41,792 nucleotides of DNA from a virus: IMG/VR virus record IMGVR_UViG_3300044846_000832, positions 1 to 41,792 of that record; one strand, written 5' to 3'. The translations under genes were made by a program, and so were the position numbers. Shown here in pieces: positions 24,880 to 31,336 of the stretch (position 1 is the first letter of the stretch; the number at the start of each line of letters is the position of its first letter). The notes beneath the pieces are model-generated. The model was not told where the DNA came from. It saw nothing but the letters and a program-made list of their open reading frames with translations, and did not search any database.

Positions 24880-25052
24880 TGGATCGCGACACGCTCGAAA
24901 ACTGGCGCAAGATCCGCGACCACCTAGAGCGTGTCGGACAAACCGAGAACCACTACTACCGGCGCGCCCTTGCCATCCTCGCCGGGAGGCCTGATCCATT
25001 CGATCGCTACGATGGAACCAAGCCAGGATCAGCCGGTGGCGGACGAACCTAA
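24879..25052 (+). CDS. 57-residue hypothetical protein
   Basis: MDRDTLENWRKIRDHLERVG then a helix with tyrosine pair and DPFDRYDG. The first 40 residues look like two short helices; the end is Gly-rich. Start ATG 24879 shares its A with the TAA of the preceding gene. It resembles cyanophage minigenes of the same neighbourhood, from memory. The role is unknown. Its 3' end overlaps the next gene in another frame. Confidence 0.68.
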   Translation: MDRDTLENWRKIRDHLERVGQTENHYYRRALAILAGRPDPFDRYDGTKPGSAGGGRT

Positions 25053-25269
25053 AACGGTCGGCGGCGTGCTCGCTGCTTCCCTCCCGGCAGCACTCTCGGC
25101 CGGCATGTTCGCCATCGGCGCCCTGCTCATTTCGTTGCAGGTGCAGTTCGCCCGCGTCGAGGCCACCATCCAGCAGATGGCCAGCACCATCGGCGAGCTG
25201 AAGAACGACAGCAAGGCCGAGCTCACGCAGCTGGACCAGCGTGTGCGCGCCCTTGAAATGCAGAACTAA
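25012..25269 (+). CDS. Membrane protein with cytoplasmic/periplasmic coiled coil; lysis candidate
   Basis: An 85-residue protein. A single hydrophobic segment at about residues 19-42 (GVLAASLPAALSAGMFAIGA) is followed by a heptad-patterned helix (ATIQQMASTIGELKNDS). This topology suits a pinholin/holin accessory, a spanin-like or an antiholin-type protein. Its position just before a second membrane minigene and the lysin supports a lysis role. The start ATG 25012 overlaps the previous gene by 41 bases; GTG 25036 is an alternative. Confidence 0.65.
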   Translation: MEPSQDQPVADEPKTVGGVLAASLPAALSAGMFAIGALLISLQVQFARVEATIQQMASTIGELKNDSKAELTQLDQRVRALEMQN

Positions 25270-25284
25270 CCTGAGGGCATCGAC

Positions 25285-25437
25285 GTGGACGCCATGAGCC
25301 CCGAGACCGCCGCGATCATCGCCATCGTCATCGCTGCAGGCAGCGAGATCATCGCGATCAGCCCCCTGAAGTCCAACAGCTGGATTCAGCTGATCCTTGC
25401 CGCGGCGCGCATGGCCTTCCCAAAGCGCAAGGGCTGA
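25285..25437 (+). CDS. 50-residue membrane protein, holin candidate
   Basis: A short protein with two hydrophobic stretches, IIAIVIAAGSEIIAI and WIQLILAAARMAF, and a basic tail (PKRKG). GTG 25285 is favoured because GAGGG at 25273-25277 is 7 bases upstream; ATG 25294 is possible (47 residues). It lies three bases before the lysin gene. Similar small proteins with the phrase SPLKSNSWIQL occur in cyanophages as I remember. A holin role is inferred from size, topology and position. Confidence 0.65.
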   Translation: MDAMSPETAAIIAIVIAAGSEIIAISPLKSNSWIQLILAAARMAFPKRKG

Positions 25438-25440
25438 ATC

Positions 25441-26523
25441 ATGGCAAACGCCGCGCCGATCACGATCGAGCAGCTGTTCCGCTTCTACCGGAACCTGCCG
25501 CATCAGGCGGCCGCGATTCAGCAGCTCGAGCAGGATCTCGCCGTGAACGGGTACGCGGCAGCGATGCGTCGCGATCGGGCATGGTTCAACACATGGAGCC
25601 AGGACGGCAAGCAGAGCGACCTGGCGCCAGCACTGAAGCTGATCAAGGAGTTCGAGGGCTGCCACCTCAGGGCTTACCCGGACCCGCTGAGCGGCGGCGC
25701 ACCTTGGACGATCGGCTACGGGACAACCCGCTACAGCGACGGGCGCGCCGTCAGCAAAGGCGACGAGATCAACGCGATCGAGGCTGATCTGCTGCTGCGG
25801 CAGGAGGTGGATCGCATCGCCGAGAAGCTGCGCCTCACGGTGCCCTTCTGGGTGGAGATGACCGACGCGCAGAAGTGCGCGCTGATCTCCTTCGCCTACA
25901 ACCTCGGCTCAGCGTTCTACGGCGCCAAGGGTTTTGAGACCATCAGCCGCCGGCTGCGCGAGAAGGACTGGCCGGGTGTGCCCGATGCCCTGCTGCTCTA
26001 CCGCAACCCCGGCACCAACGTGGAGGCCGGCCTGAAGCGGCGCCGCATCGCAGAGGGTGACCTGTGGGGCCGTGAGCGGCAGACCACCGGACCGATCTCC
26101 GCGATGTTCACGCCGGAGAGCCCGTTCAGCCAGAAGATCACGCCGCACATCACCGCGGGTGAGTTTGCGCTCGGCCAGGAGGCACGGCGCTTCGATCATC
26201 AGCACCAGTGCGACACGGCGCTGAAGCTGGCGCAGTTCCTCGAGAAGGTGCGCGCGCAGTTCAGCGGCCGGCCGCTGGTGATCACCTCCGGCTACCGGCC
26301 CGCAGCGATCAACAAGCTGGTGGGCGGCGCCTCGAGCTCGGAGCACCTCTATTCAGGGATCGGCGTCGGTGCGGTGGACTTCGTGATTGACGGAGCCGAC
26401 ATGATGGCCGTGCAGCGGTGGTGCGATCAGAACTGGCCGCACTCGCTCGGGTACGCGGCGCCTCAGTTCATCCATCTCGGCATCCGCAAGGGTGGGCCGC
26501 GCGTGCGGTGGGATTACAACTAA
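25441..26523 (+). CDS. Two-domain endolysin: GH24 lysozyme plus M15-type peptidase domain
   Basis: A 360-residue lysin. After an N-terminal helical region of about 60 residues, residues 62-220 form a T4-type (GH24) muramidase with candidate catalytic Glu72 (EFEGC), an Asp near 81 and IGYGTT. A C-terminal domain (about 245-360) has the M15A/M15_3 zinc peptidase pattern: SGYRPAAINKLVGGASSSEH, then AVDF and FIHLG, giving His, Asp, His ligands. It would cut both glycan and peptide bonds of peptidoglycan. No signal peptide is visible, so release through a holin is expected, consistent with the membrane minigenes upstream. Confidence 0.9.
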   Translation: MANAAPITIEQLFRFYRNLPHQAAAIQQLEQDLAVNGYAAAMRRDRAWFNTWSQDGKQSDLAPALKLIKEFEGCHLRAYPDPLSGGAPWTIGYGTTRYSDGRAVSKGDEINAIEADLLLRQEVDRIAEKLRLTVPFWVEMTDAQKCALISFAYNLGSAFYGAKGFETISRRLREKDWPGVPDALLLYRNPGTNVEAGLKRRRIAEGDLWGRERQTTGPISAMFTPESPFSQKITPHITAGEFALGQEARRFDHQHQCDTALKLAQFLEKVRAQFSGRPLVITSGYRPAAINKLVGGASSSEHLYSGIGVGAVDFVIDGADMMAVQRWCDQNWPHSLGYAAPQFIHLGIRKGGPRVRWDYN

Positions 26524-26539
26524 GCTGCGGCCGCCCTTG

Positions 26540-27070
26540 ATGCCTCGCATGATCCTTCCCGACCACCAGATCCGCTGGTTCTGCCAGAAGCACGCCATGG
26601 TCGTGCCCTTCTCAGAAGATCAGCTCAACCCGGCCAGCTATGACGTGCTGCTCGGCGATCGCTTGATGATCGAAGTGCCCGAGCATCGCGACATGCAAAT
26701 CCACGGCATTGCCGGCCACACCGCCGATGATCCCTACTGGCTGCAGCCTGGAGAGTTTGTGCTCGCTCAGACGCAGGAGATCTTCAACATCCCCGACAGC
26801 GTGGCTGCGCAGTTCGTGCTGAAGTCCAGCCGCGCACGCGAAGGGCTCGAGCATCTGCTGGCTGGCTTTGCAGACCCTGGCTTCCACGGGTCGGTTCTGA
26901 CGTTGGAGCTGCAAAACGCGCGCAGGCTGCATCCTGTTGCTCTGTGGCCCGGTATGAAGATTGGGCAGCTCGTCTTCTTCCAGATGGCTGGGCTGCCTGA
27001 CGTGAGCTACGCGGTCAAAGGGCATTACAACCGCGACGAAGCCGTGACCGCCAGCAAGGGGCATCTGTAA
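26540..27070 (+). CDS. dCTP deaminase-like protein
   Basis: A 176-residue protein of the dCTP deaminase/dUTPase superfamily. LNPASYDVLLGD near the N-terminus and KSSRAREG, AGFADPGFHG and LTLELQN carry the Ser, Arg and Glu positions used by dCTP deaminases. It would turn dCTP to dUTP (or dUMP), feeding dTMP synthesis during replication. ATG 26540 begins 16 bases after the lysin stop; ATG 26549 is an alternative. No thymidylate synthase is encoded here, so it would act with host enzymes. Lying between lysis and integration genes, it is probably a mobile accessory gene. Confidence 0.85.
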   Translation: MPRMILPDHQIRWFCQKHAMVVPFSEDQLNPASYDVLLGDRLMIEVPEHRDMQIHGIAGHTADDPYWLQPGEFVLAQTQEIFNIPDSVAAQFVLKSSRAREGLEHLLAGFADPGFHGSVLTLELQNARRLHPVALWPGMKIGQLVFFQMAGLPDVSYAVKGHYNRDEAVTASKGHL

Positions 27071-27076
27071 AATGAC

Positions 27077-27105
27077 AGGGCTGCGGCGCGTCAACGCCCA
27101 GCCCT
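27077..27105 (+). terminator. Strong hairpin after the dCTP deaminase gene
   Basis: AGGGCTG (27077-27083) plus GGCG (27085-27088) pair with CGCC (27095-27098) plus CAGCCCT (27099-27105), with one bulged C and a 6-base loop. No T-run follows, so it may be an mRNA end stabiliser, a weak terminator, or the target/footprint region of the adjacent HNH gene. Confidence 0.4.
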
Positions 27106-27125
27106 TGACCACTGCTCTACCAGTG

Positions 27126-27584
27126 ATGGCTGAATCTTACGGCGCTGAGCGCTGGCTGCCCGTTGTCGGGTTTGAAGGTCTCTACGAGGTTTCTGATTAC
27201 GGCCGCGTGCAAAGCGTGGATCGAGTGGTGGCACTGAATAACCACCCGACGCTGAAGCAGCGGACCATGAGGGGACGCCTGCTTTTTCAGAAGACAAACC
27301 TGCCGGCTGGCCGAGGTTACAAACGCAAGCAGGTTGCTTTGTGGAAAGAAAACCGCGAGCACACAATGAACGTTGCACGCCTTGTGGCCGAAGCGTTTCT
27401 GCCTAACCCAGAGATGCTTCCATATGTGCTGCATCTTGACGACGACGCTACAAACAATCGGCTTTCAAACCTGCAGTGGGGAGATGCCGCTGAGAACGTA
27501 AGGCAAGCGGTAGAGCGGCGGCGTTTTCCTGCAGGATCTCACCACCACAACTATCGGCACGGCAGATACGCCAGCAAGGGTTAG
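27126..27584 (+). CDS. NUMOD4-HNH homing-type endonuclease
   Basis: A 152-residue protein. The first 40 residues are a NUMOD4 DNA-binding motif (WLPVVGFEGLYEVSDYGRVQ). An HNH nuclease core follows: VARLVAEAFLPNP, VLHLDDDATNNRLSNLQW and a final EN. Such freestanding endonucleases cut DNA lacking the gene and spread themselves. Its sequence is less GC-rich than its neighbours, consistent with a recent arrival. Its stop overlaps the integrase stop (convergent genes). ATG 27126 gives the standard NUMOD4 beginning. Confidence 0.88.
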   Translation: MAESYGAERWLPVVGFEGLYEVSDYGRVQSVDRVVALNNHPTLKQRTMRGRLLFQKTNLPAGRGYKRKQVALWKENREHTMNVARLVAEAFLPNPEMLPYVLHLDDDATNNRLSNLQWGDAAENVRQAVERRRFPAGSHHHNYRHGRYASKG

Positions 27585-28696
27585 CGGATCAGCGCCGCCA
27601 CCTTCGCGGCCATGCCGGCAGCTGCCTCATCCATCAGGTGCGCGTAGCGCTGCGTGGTCTGCGGGCTGGCGTGGCCGAGGATTGCGCCAACCTGGGGCAG
27701 CGTCAGGTTCGCCTGCGTGATCGCGTAGCTCGCCCAGCTGTGGCGCAGATCGTGGACGCGGAGGTTCTGGATCTTGGCGTCTTCCAGCAGGTCTGCCCAC
27801 ATGTGCCAGTAACCGACCAGATGGCCATCGCCATCGCCGGCGATGATCCACTCGCTGTTCGATCGGGCGCGCAGCTCCTCGAGCACCAGCAGCGCCTGCG
27901 GTGGCAGGTGGATGCGGCGCTCATCACCATTGCCGCCGGTCTTGTGCGCCTCAGGCGGCAGCGTGAGCACGGCGGTGTTCAGGTCCAGCCACTCCCATGG
28001 CGCCGACATGATCTCGTTGATCCGGCAGCCGGTGAGCAGCAGCAGGCGGATCAGCTGCGCGAAGCGCCAGCGGATGCCAGCTTCAGCGAAGTTATCCAGC
28101 GCAGCCAGCAGCCGCTTCAGCTCGGCGCTGGTGAGGTAGCGCTTGCGCTTGCGTTCACGGTTGGACTCGATGCCCTTGCACGGGTTGGTGCCCTGCGGGC
28201 GCAGCTCCCACAGCTCCGCCAAGTTCATCGCCTTGCTGAGCACCTCAAGGCAGCGGTTGGCGCGCACCGGACGAATGTCGCTCTGCTCGTGGAACCACGC
28301 CACCACCTGCCGACGCTCCAGATCGACGATCTTGGTGGTGCCGAAAACAGGCAGCAAGTGCAGCCGCCAGACCAGCTCGTTGTTGGCACGGGTGCCAGCC
28401 CGCAGCTTCGGCCAGTGCCGCTTCTCCACGCGATCGCGCAGCTCCTGCATGGTTGGCGCGTTGCGGTGCTCCTTGCGCGCAGTGGTCGGCGCCAGCCCGC
28501 GGGCGGCATCGGCGAGCAGCTTGCGGGCTTCCTCGCGGGCGGTGGTGACGTTGATCACCTCAGCCCGTCCGATCTTGTGCGTCTGCTGCTTGCCACCCGG
28601 TTCGCGATAGCGGAGATACCAGGTGCGCACCCCCGACTCGAGCACCATGAGCCCGAGGCCGGGCACCTTCCGATCAGCCTGCCATTCCTTCTTCAT
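27581..28696 (-). CDS. int: Tyrosine-type integrase
   Basis: A 371-residue site-specific recombinase for integration and excision. Candidate catalytic residues: Arg about 225 (LTGCRINEI), HDLRHSW about 315-321, LGHASPQTTQRYAHL with the tyrosine about 350. An N-terminal arm-binding domain (VPGLGLMVLESGVRTWYLRY) and a SAM-like core-binding domain precede them. The start at 28696 (MKKEWQ) is preferred because GGAGAGG lies 6 bases upstream; 28708 and 28771 are further in-frame starts. Starting here leaves the ATTCGCGCA arm repeats directly upstream of the gene, where integrase binding could repress its own promoter. Confidence 0.95.
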   Translation of the reverse strand: MKKEWQADRKVPGLGLMVLESGVRTWYLRYREPGGKQQTHKIGRAEVINVTTAREEARKLLADAARGLAPTTARKEHRNAPTMQELRDRVEKRHWPKLRAGTRANNELVWRLHLLPVFGTTKIVDLERRQVVAWFHEQSDIRPVRANRCLEVLSKAMNLAELWELRPQGTNPCKGIESNRERKRKRYLTSAELKRLLAALDNFAEAGIRWRFAQLIRLLLLTGCRINEIMSAPWEWLDLNTAVLTLPPEAHKTGGNGDERRIHLPPQALLVLEELRARSNSEWIIAGDGDGHLVGYWHMWADLLEDAKIQNLRVHDLRHSWASYAITQANLTLPQVGAILGHASPQTTQRYAHLMDEAAAGMAAKVAALIR

Positions 28697-28704
28697 GCCC
28701 CTCT

Positions 28705-28758
28705 CCATTCGCGCACTATTCGCGCAAACTTGCGCGAACCGGGCGGATCTTGCGCGAA
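28705..28758. repeat. P-arm repeats: four TTCGCGCA/TGCGCGAA sites
   Basis: TTCGCGCA at 28708-28715 and 28719-28726 (11-base spacing) and its inverse TGCGCGAA at 28731-28738 and 28751-28758. The first pair lies in a 22-base sequence (28705-28726) repeated exactly at 28955-28976 on the other side of the attP core. These are probably integrase arm-type binding sites, and they cover the integrase promoter region. Confidence 0.7.
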
Positions 28759-28760
28759 CG

Positions 28761-28830
28761 GCCGTGAACACGTCAACCGGAAAAGCAGCGCTGAATCAGA
28801 CGTTTAGTGAACTGCCGTGAACCGCCGTGA
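28761..28830. repeat. Three GCCGTGA repeats between P arm and core
   Basis: GCCGTGA occurs at 28761-28767, 28814-28820 and 28824-28830. The last two are one helical turn apart and end 15 bases before the tRNA-identical core. They differ from the arm repeat and may bind an excisionase or the integrase core-binding domain. Confidence 0.45.
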
Positions 28831-28845
28831 GGGCTCCGGTGCAGC

Positions 28846-28890
28846 CTCATAACCTGAAGGTCGTCAGTTCAAATCTGGCCCCCGCAACCA
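28846..28890 (+). other. attP core: 3' half of an initiator tRNA-fMet gene
   Basis: The bases read as anticodon loop CTCATAA (CAT at 28848-28850), the 3' anticodon stem, variable loop, a T arm with TTCAAAT between GTCAG and CTGGC, the 3' acceptor strand CCCCGCA, A and CCA (28888-28890). The strand CCCCGCA leaves the C1-A72 mismatch typical of bacterial initiator tRNA, so the target is tRNA-fMet rather than elongator Met. The 5' half of a tRNA is absent. This is the classic attP design that restores the host tRNA after insertion. Confidence 0.85.
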
Positions 28891-28895
28891 GAAAG

Positions 28896-28932
28896 GCCCG
28901 CTAGGTCAATGACTTAGCGGGCTTCTTCTTTT
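28896..28932 (+). terminator. Intrinsic terminator next to the attP core
   Basis: A 12-bp stem (28896-28907 with 28911-28922; arms GCCCGCTAGGTC and GACTTAGCGGGC, one G-T pair) with a 3-base loop is followed by TTCTTCTTTT. It lies 5 bases after the CCA of the tRNA fragment. After integration it would end the transcript of the restored host tRNA gene, and it also shields the integrase region. Confidence 0.8.
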
Positions 28933-28954
28933 CTGGATCAGCTGTGCCTCGAGC

Positions 28955-28976
28955 CCATTCGCGCACTATTCGCGCA
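28955..28976. repeat. P'-arm repeat: exact copy of 28705-28726
   Basis: A 22-base direct repeat, 250 bases from its partner, containing TTCGCGCA at 28958-28965 and 28969-28976. With the copies on the other side it brackets the attP core, the expected layout of integrase arm-type sites. Confidence 0.7.
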
Positions 28977-29157
28977 GCATGGGATGCCGCAGCGGCGCCA
29001 TGCGCTGGCGGTGGATGCGACTAGGTGCCTCAGCCGGATCGTCCAGCGGTATCAGGGTGTAGTCGTCGCAGCCGTGGCTCTCGGCAAAGTGCTGCGCGCC
29101 GAGGTGGGTGGCGAACGGCCCGACGTGCCACGGGCCGATGCGGAGGATGTATTGCAT
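28966..29157 (-). CDS. 63-residue hypothetical protein
   Basis: A small protein with the phrase RIGPWHVGPFATHLGAQHFAE and YTLIPLDDPAE, which reads like a genuine conserved minigene (alternating strand and helix) rather than a shadow. Its last codons and stop lie inside the P'-arm repeat. No good ribosome site was seen before the ATG at 29157. The function is unknown. Bases 29158-29275 upstream hold no gene and may carry divergent promoters. Confidence 0.6.
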   Translation of the reverse strand: MQYILRIGPWHVGPFATHLGAQHFAESHGCDDYTLIPLDDPAEAPSRIHRQRMAPLRHPMLRE

Positions 29158-29275
29158 GGGTGAAGGCTACACCGCAGGCCGCGCATCCTGCCGATCAGGT
29201 GCAGGCCGTTCACAATGCTTCACACTCCCCTGATCCTGTTCGCGTCGCTACCGTGGCACCAGCGGCGGCCAGCCC

Positions 29276-29461
29276 ATGCGGGCGTTCTACCTCGAGATCA
29301 CCGCCAAGCTGATCATCCGATCCAACGCCGACCCCGACGACCTGCCAGCTGAGATCTACTCACGCATGGCCGAGTTCATCCCGTCCGATGACGACATCAT
29401 CGACATCGAGGTGAACGCTGTCCCCCTGCCGCCAGATCTCTGTGGATCGACACCGCATTGA
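29276..29461 (+). CDS. 61-residue hypothetical protein
   Basis: A small acidic protein: MRAFYLEITAKLIIRSNADP, then a helix and DDDIIDIEVNAVPLP. The alternating pattern suggests a small alpha/beta fold. It overlaps the next gene by 20 bases in another frame. I do not recognise a family. Confidence 0.62.
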   Translation: MRAFYLEITAKLIIRSNADPDDLPAEIYSRMAEFIPSDDDIIDIEVNAVPLPPDLCGSTPH

Positions 29462-29759
29462 GGAGACACGCCTGATCACCCGGCGATCAGCGCGTGATCA
29501 GATCCTCCTCGCCTGGAACTACCGCTGCGCCTACTGCGCCGCTGATCTCGGCCGCAGTCCAACGCTCGATCACGTCATCCCCAAGGCGCATGGCGGGCTC
29601 ACGGTGCCCAGCAACATGGTCGCCTGTTGCATGGGTTGCAACTGCTCGAAAGGCCACAAGCCATGGGTGGACTGGTACCGCCAGCAGCCGTTTTGGTCAG
29701 CACTCGGCGAGTGGGCGATCGTGCAGTGGCTCACCAGCGGCGCTAATCTTGCGGCCTAG
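29442..29759 (+). CDS. HNH endonuclease, McrA-like small type
   Basis: A 105-residue protein with a compact HNH nuclease: CAYCAADLG, TLDHVIPKAHGG, SNMVACCMGCNCSKG. This gives two zinc-binding CxxC-type pairs and the DH of the active site; KPWVDWYRQQPFW follows. The start is GTG 29442. Small HNH proteins of this sort either act as homing or restriction nucleases or assist terminase in packaging; this one is far from the terminase genes. Followed by about 130 bases without a clear gene before the leftward block ends at 29890. Confidence 0.85.
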   Translation: MDRHRIEETRLITRRSARDQILLAWNYRCAYCAADLGRSPTLDHVIPKAHGGLTVPSNMVACCMGCNCSKGHKPWVDWYRQQPFWSALGEWAIVQWLTSGANLAA

Positions 29760-29889
29760 ACCTTTCCTGAGGATCTAGGCGATCCCGTAGCGGCCGGCTG
29801 CGGGCACTAGGCTGGCACCGCGTGAGGACCAGCCACCGGCCAACACATTGCACAGCCCGATGCCGAAGCAGAGCGGGAACCTGCTGAGG

Positions 29890-29976
29890 CTACGGCAGGA
29901 TCCTGCTGCACACCCACAGCGCGATCAGGCACGTCGCCCAATACTCGAGCATCAGGATCAGCACGTCGCGGAGCAT
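29890..29976 (-). CDS. 28-residue membrane peptide
   Basis: MLRDVLILMLEYWATCLIAL and a short tail; almost the whole peptide is one hydrophobic helix. The ATG overlaps the stop of the preceding gene (TGATG). It is the last frame of the leftward block. The family is unknown; it may be real only through the strict stop-start coupling. Confidence 0.45.
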   Translation of the reverse strand: MLRDVLILMLEYWATCLIALWVCSRILP

Positions 29977-30146
29977 CAGCGGCCGAGCAGGTGGTCGAGA
30001 TAGAGCTCGGCCTGCCACAGGTCGCTGGAGTAGCGGCAGGTGCCGCCCACGCAGCTGCGGTAGTAGACCTCACCCTTCACGGGCATGATCGTTTCGATGC
30101 TGCCGCCATCGCGATCGGTGCGGCTGATCACCTCAGGACCGAACAT
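29976..30146 (-). CDS. 56-residue hypothetical protein
   Basis: Starts MFGPEVISRTDRDGGSIETI, then VYYRSCVGGTCRYSSD with two cysteines and a C-terminal amphipathic helix (LWQAELYLDHLL). It overlaps the upstream gene by 14 bases and shares TGATG with the downstream peptide. The regular coupling and balanced composition argue for a real gene. The function is unknown. Confidence 0.6.
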   Translation of the reverse strand: MFGPEVISRTDRDGGSIETIMPVKGEVYYRSCVGGTCRYSSDLWQAELYLDHLLGR

Positions 30147-30456
30147 ACAGGTCACACCTGGCCGCGAAACGGCCGCCGCTTCTCTTCGATTCTGGCAACT
30201 CGTAGCCGCAGCACTGCTGCCGCATCTCCCAGTATTTGCAGTCCCAACACATTGGCGGGCTACTGGCCGGCCGCAGGTTGGTGACCGCTGCGCGGTAGAT
30301 CGACTGCGCTCGCAGCAAGGCCTCCTGCAGCTGCACCGTGCCGGTGTCGGCCTCGATCTGCAGCTCGGGCTTTGGACCCAGCACGATGCGCGCGTGCCAG
30401 TTCCGGTCGGAGCGGCTGCACACCAGCAGCAGACGGCCGGCGTGCAGGCTGATCAC
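30133..30456 (-). CDS. Cysteine-rich hypothetical protein
   Basis: A 107-residue protein. The C-terminal part has four or more regularly placed cysteines (MCWDCKYW, QQCCGYE, FAARCDLY), which suggests a metal-binding knuckle. The N-terminal part is beta-strand then helix (LQEALLRAQSIYRAAV). It lies late in the leftward early block with ATGA coupling to the gene before it. The function is unknown. Confidence 0.7.
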   Translation of the reverse strand: MISLHAGRLLLVCSRSDRNWHARIVLGPKPELQIEADTGTVQLQEALLRAQSIYRAAVTNLRPASSPPMCWDCKYWEMRQQCCGYELPESKRSGGRFAARCDLYVRS

Positions 30457-30683
30457 TCCTCTTCTCCGTGACTCGGTAGGTGGTAGAGACGCTCGAGCGT
30501 CATGCTGGCTGGCTCGGGCTCACCGCAGGTGACGTGTGCCGCCACCGGATCGGCTGGGTTGGCCGCCGCAAACACGGTCGGCCAGTGCAATTCCTTCACC
30601 ACCACCAGGCTGGTGCGGGGACTGCGCACCAGCACCCACAGCGCAGCGCGCTCGAGCAGGTTCAGGCCGGGCAGGTGCATCAT
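30453..30683 (-). CDS. 76-residue hypothetical protein
   Basis: Starts MMHLPGLNLLERAALWVLVR, followed by strand SLVVVKELHW and a C-terminal acidic end. ATG 30683 overlaps the stop of the DUF3310 gene (GATGATG). A longer frame upstream to 30719 exists but would overlap more. The function is unknown. Confidence 0.65.
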   Translation of the reverse strand: MMHLPGLNLLERAALWVLVRSPRTSLVVVKELHWPTVFAAANPADPVAAHVTCGEPEPASMTLERLYHLPSHGEEE

Positions 30684-30892
30684 CCCTCCAGTTTGCCGAG
30701 CAGGCGGCGGAGATACCACTGCGCTTTAGCCAGCGACACCGCCTCACCCTTGTGGCGCTCGCGCCAGGTGTACTTGATCACGTTGCCCTTGCAGTAGCCG
30801 CGGAACTCCTCCGGCGTCAGGGCAGCCTCGATCGCATCGATGCACTCAATGCCACCTTGCCGGTAGTGATCCGGGTTGATCTGGTCAGTCAT
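30680..30892 (-). CDS. DUF3310 family protein
   Basis: A 70-residue protein with the DUF3310 pattern: INPDHYRQGGIECIDAIEA, GYCKGNVIKYTWRERHKGE, and a final helix AKAQWYLRRLL. These small proteins are widespread in phage early regions and are sometimes labelled nucleotide-kinase-like, though their activity is unproven. ATG 30892 (MTDQ) matches the family start; an upstream extension to 30949 overlaps the preceding gene. Confidence 0.88.
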   Translation of the reverse strand: MTDQINPDHYRQGGIECIDAIEAALTPEEFRGYCKGNVIKYTWRERHKGEAVSLAKAQWYLRRLLGKLEG

Positions 30893-31079
30893 CGAGCCAT
30901 CCCCATGCGATGCGTTTGCAGATGCGCCATGCGTGTTTCTCGTCCACATCGAACTCAGCCGCCAGCTGGCGGTAGCTCCACCCCTCGGTGCGGAGCCAGC
31001 GCAGCTTGCGCACCAGCTCCGGCGTGAGGATTGCGGCGATGTTCTCCTCGCCAGCCTTGAATGGCCGGCTCATCGCCAC
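30885..31079 (-). CDS. Small helix-turn-helix protein
   Basis: A 64-residue protein whose second half is a helix-turn-helix: TPELVRKLRWLRTEGWSYRQ, then LAAEFDVDEKHAWRICKR. It resembles the DNA-binding part of sigma-4-like or resolvase-type regulators. It could regulate this block. Start 31079 (MAMS) or 31073 (MSRP). Couplings overlap on both sides. Confidence 0.75.
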   Translation of the reverse strand: MAMSRPFKAGEENIAAILTPELVRKLRWLRTEGWSYRQLAAEFDVDEKHAWRICKRIAWGWLDD

Positions 31080-31336
31080 TTGTCTCCCAGCAGCTGCTGG
31101 CGGCAGATCTCGATCGCCTGCTGCGCCTGCTTCTGGCTGAACACCGACTCGGTGGCATCCATGGCGCGCACCACGCGGGCAAGCAGCTCGGGGTAGTCCG
31201 TGTCGCGGAAGTTAGCGGCGATGTCGCCGCAGAACTCCTGCCACAGACCGGTGTAGGTGCAGCAGGTGCGGCCGCTGCGTTCATAGAGCGCGTCCATCAT
31301 GTCGGCGCGCTGCTGGTCGAGCTGGATGGTGTTCAT
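31070..31336 (-). CDS. 88-residue hypothetical protein
   Basis: Mostly helical, with a cysteine pair (RTCCTYTGLWQEFC) and a C-terminal helix VFSQKQAQQAIEICRQQLLG. No family recognised. Start codon overlaps the previous stop (ATGA at 31333-31336). Part of the chain of coupled leftward genes. Confidence 0.68.
   Translation of the reverse strand: MNTIQLDQQRADMMDALYERSGRTCCTYTGLWQEFCGDIAANFRDTDYPELLARVVRAMDATESVFSQKQAQQAIEICRQQLLGDKWR

Noticed and set aside
27079-27125. Reverse strand looks partly like a tRNA D arm (TGGTAGAGCAGTGG) near the HNH gene
   Set aside because: No acceptor pairing, no T arm and no 5' half of the D stem could be found; the segment is better explained by two simple inverted repeats.
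28697-28771. Upstream extension of the integrase by 25 codons
   Set aside because: The extension covers the arm-type repeats and reads as Arg/Ala/Phe-rich sequence; a GGAGAGG site supports the start at 28696.
27638-28807. 389-codon rightward open frame opposite the integrase
   Set aside because: The integrase on the other strand has all catalytic motifs; this frame is its shadow.
29807-30073. 88-codon leftward Ala/Ser/Pro-rich open frame
   Set aside because: Overlaps two coupled minigenes in another frame and has shadow-like composition.
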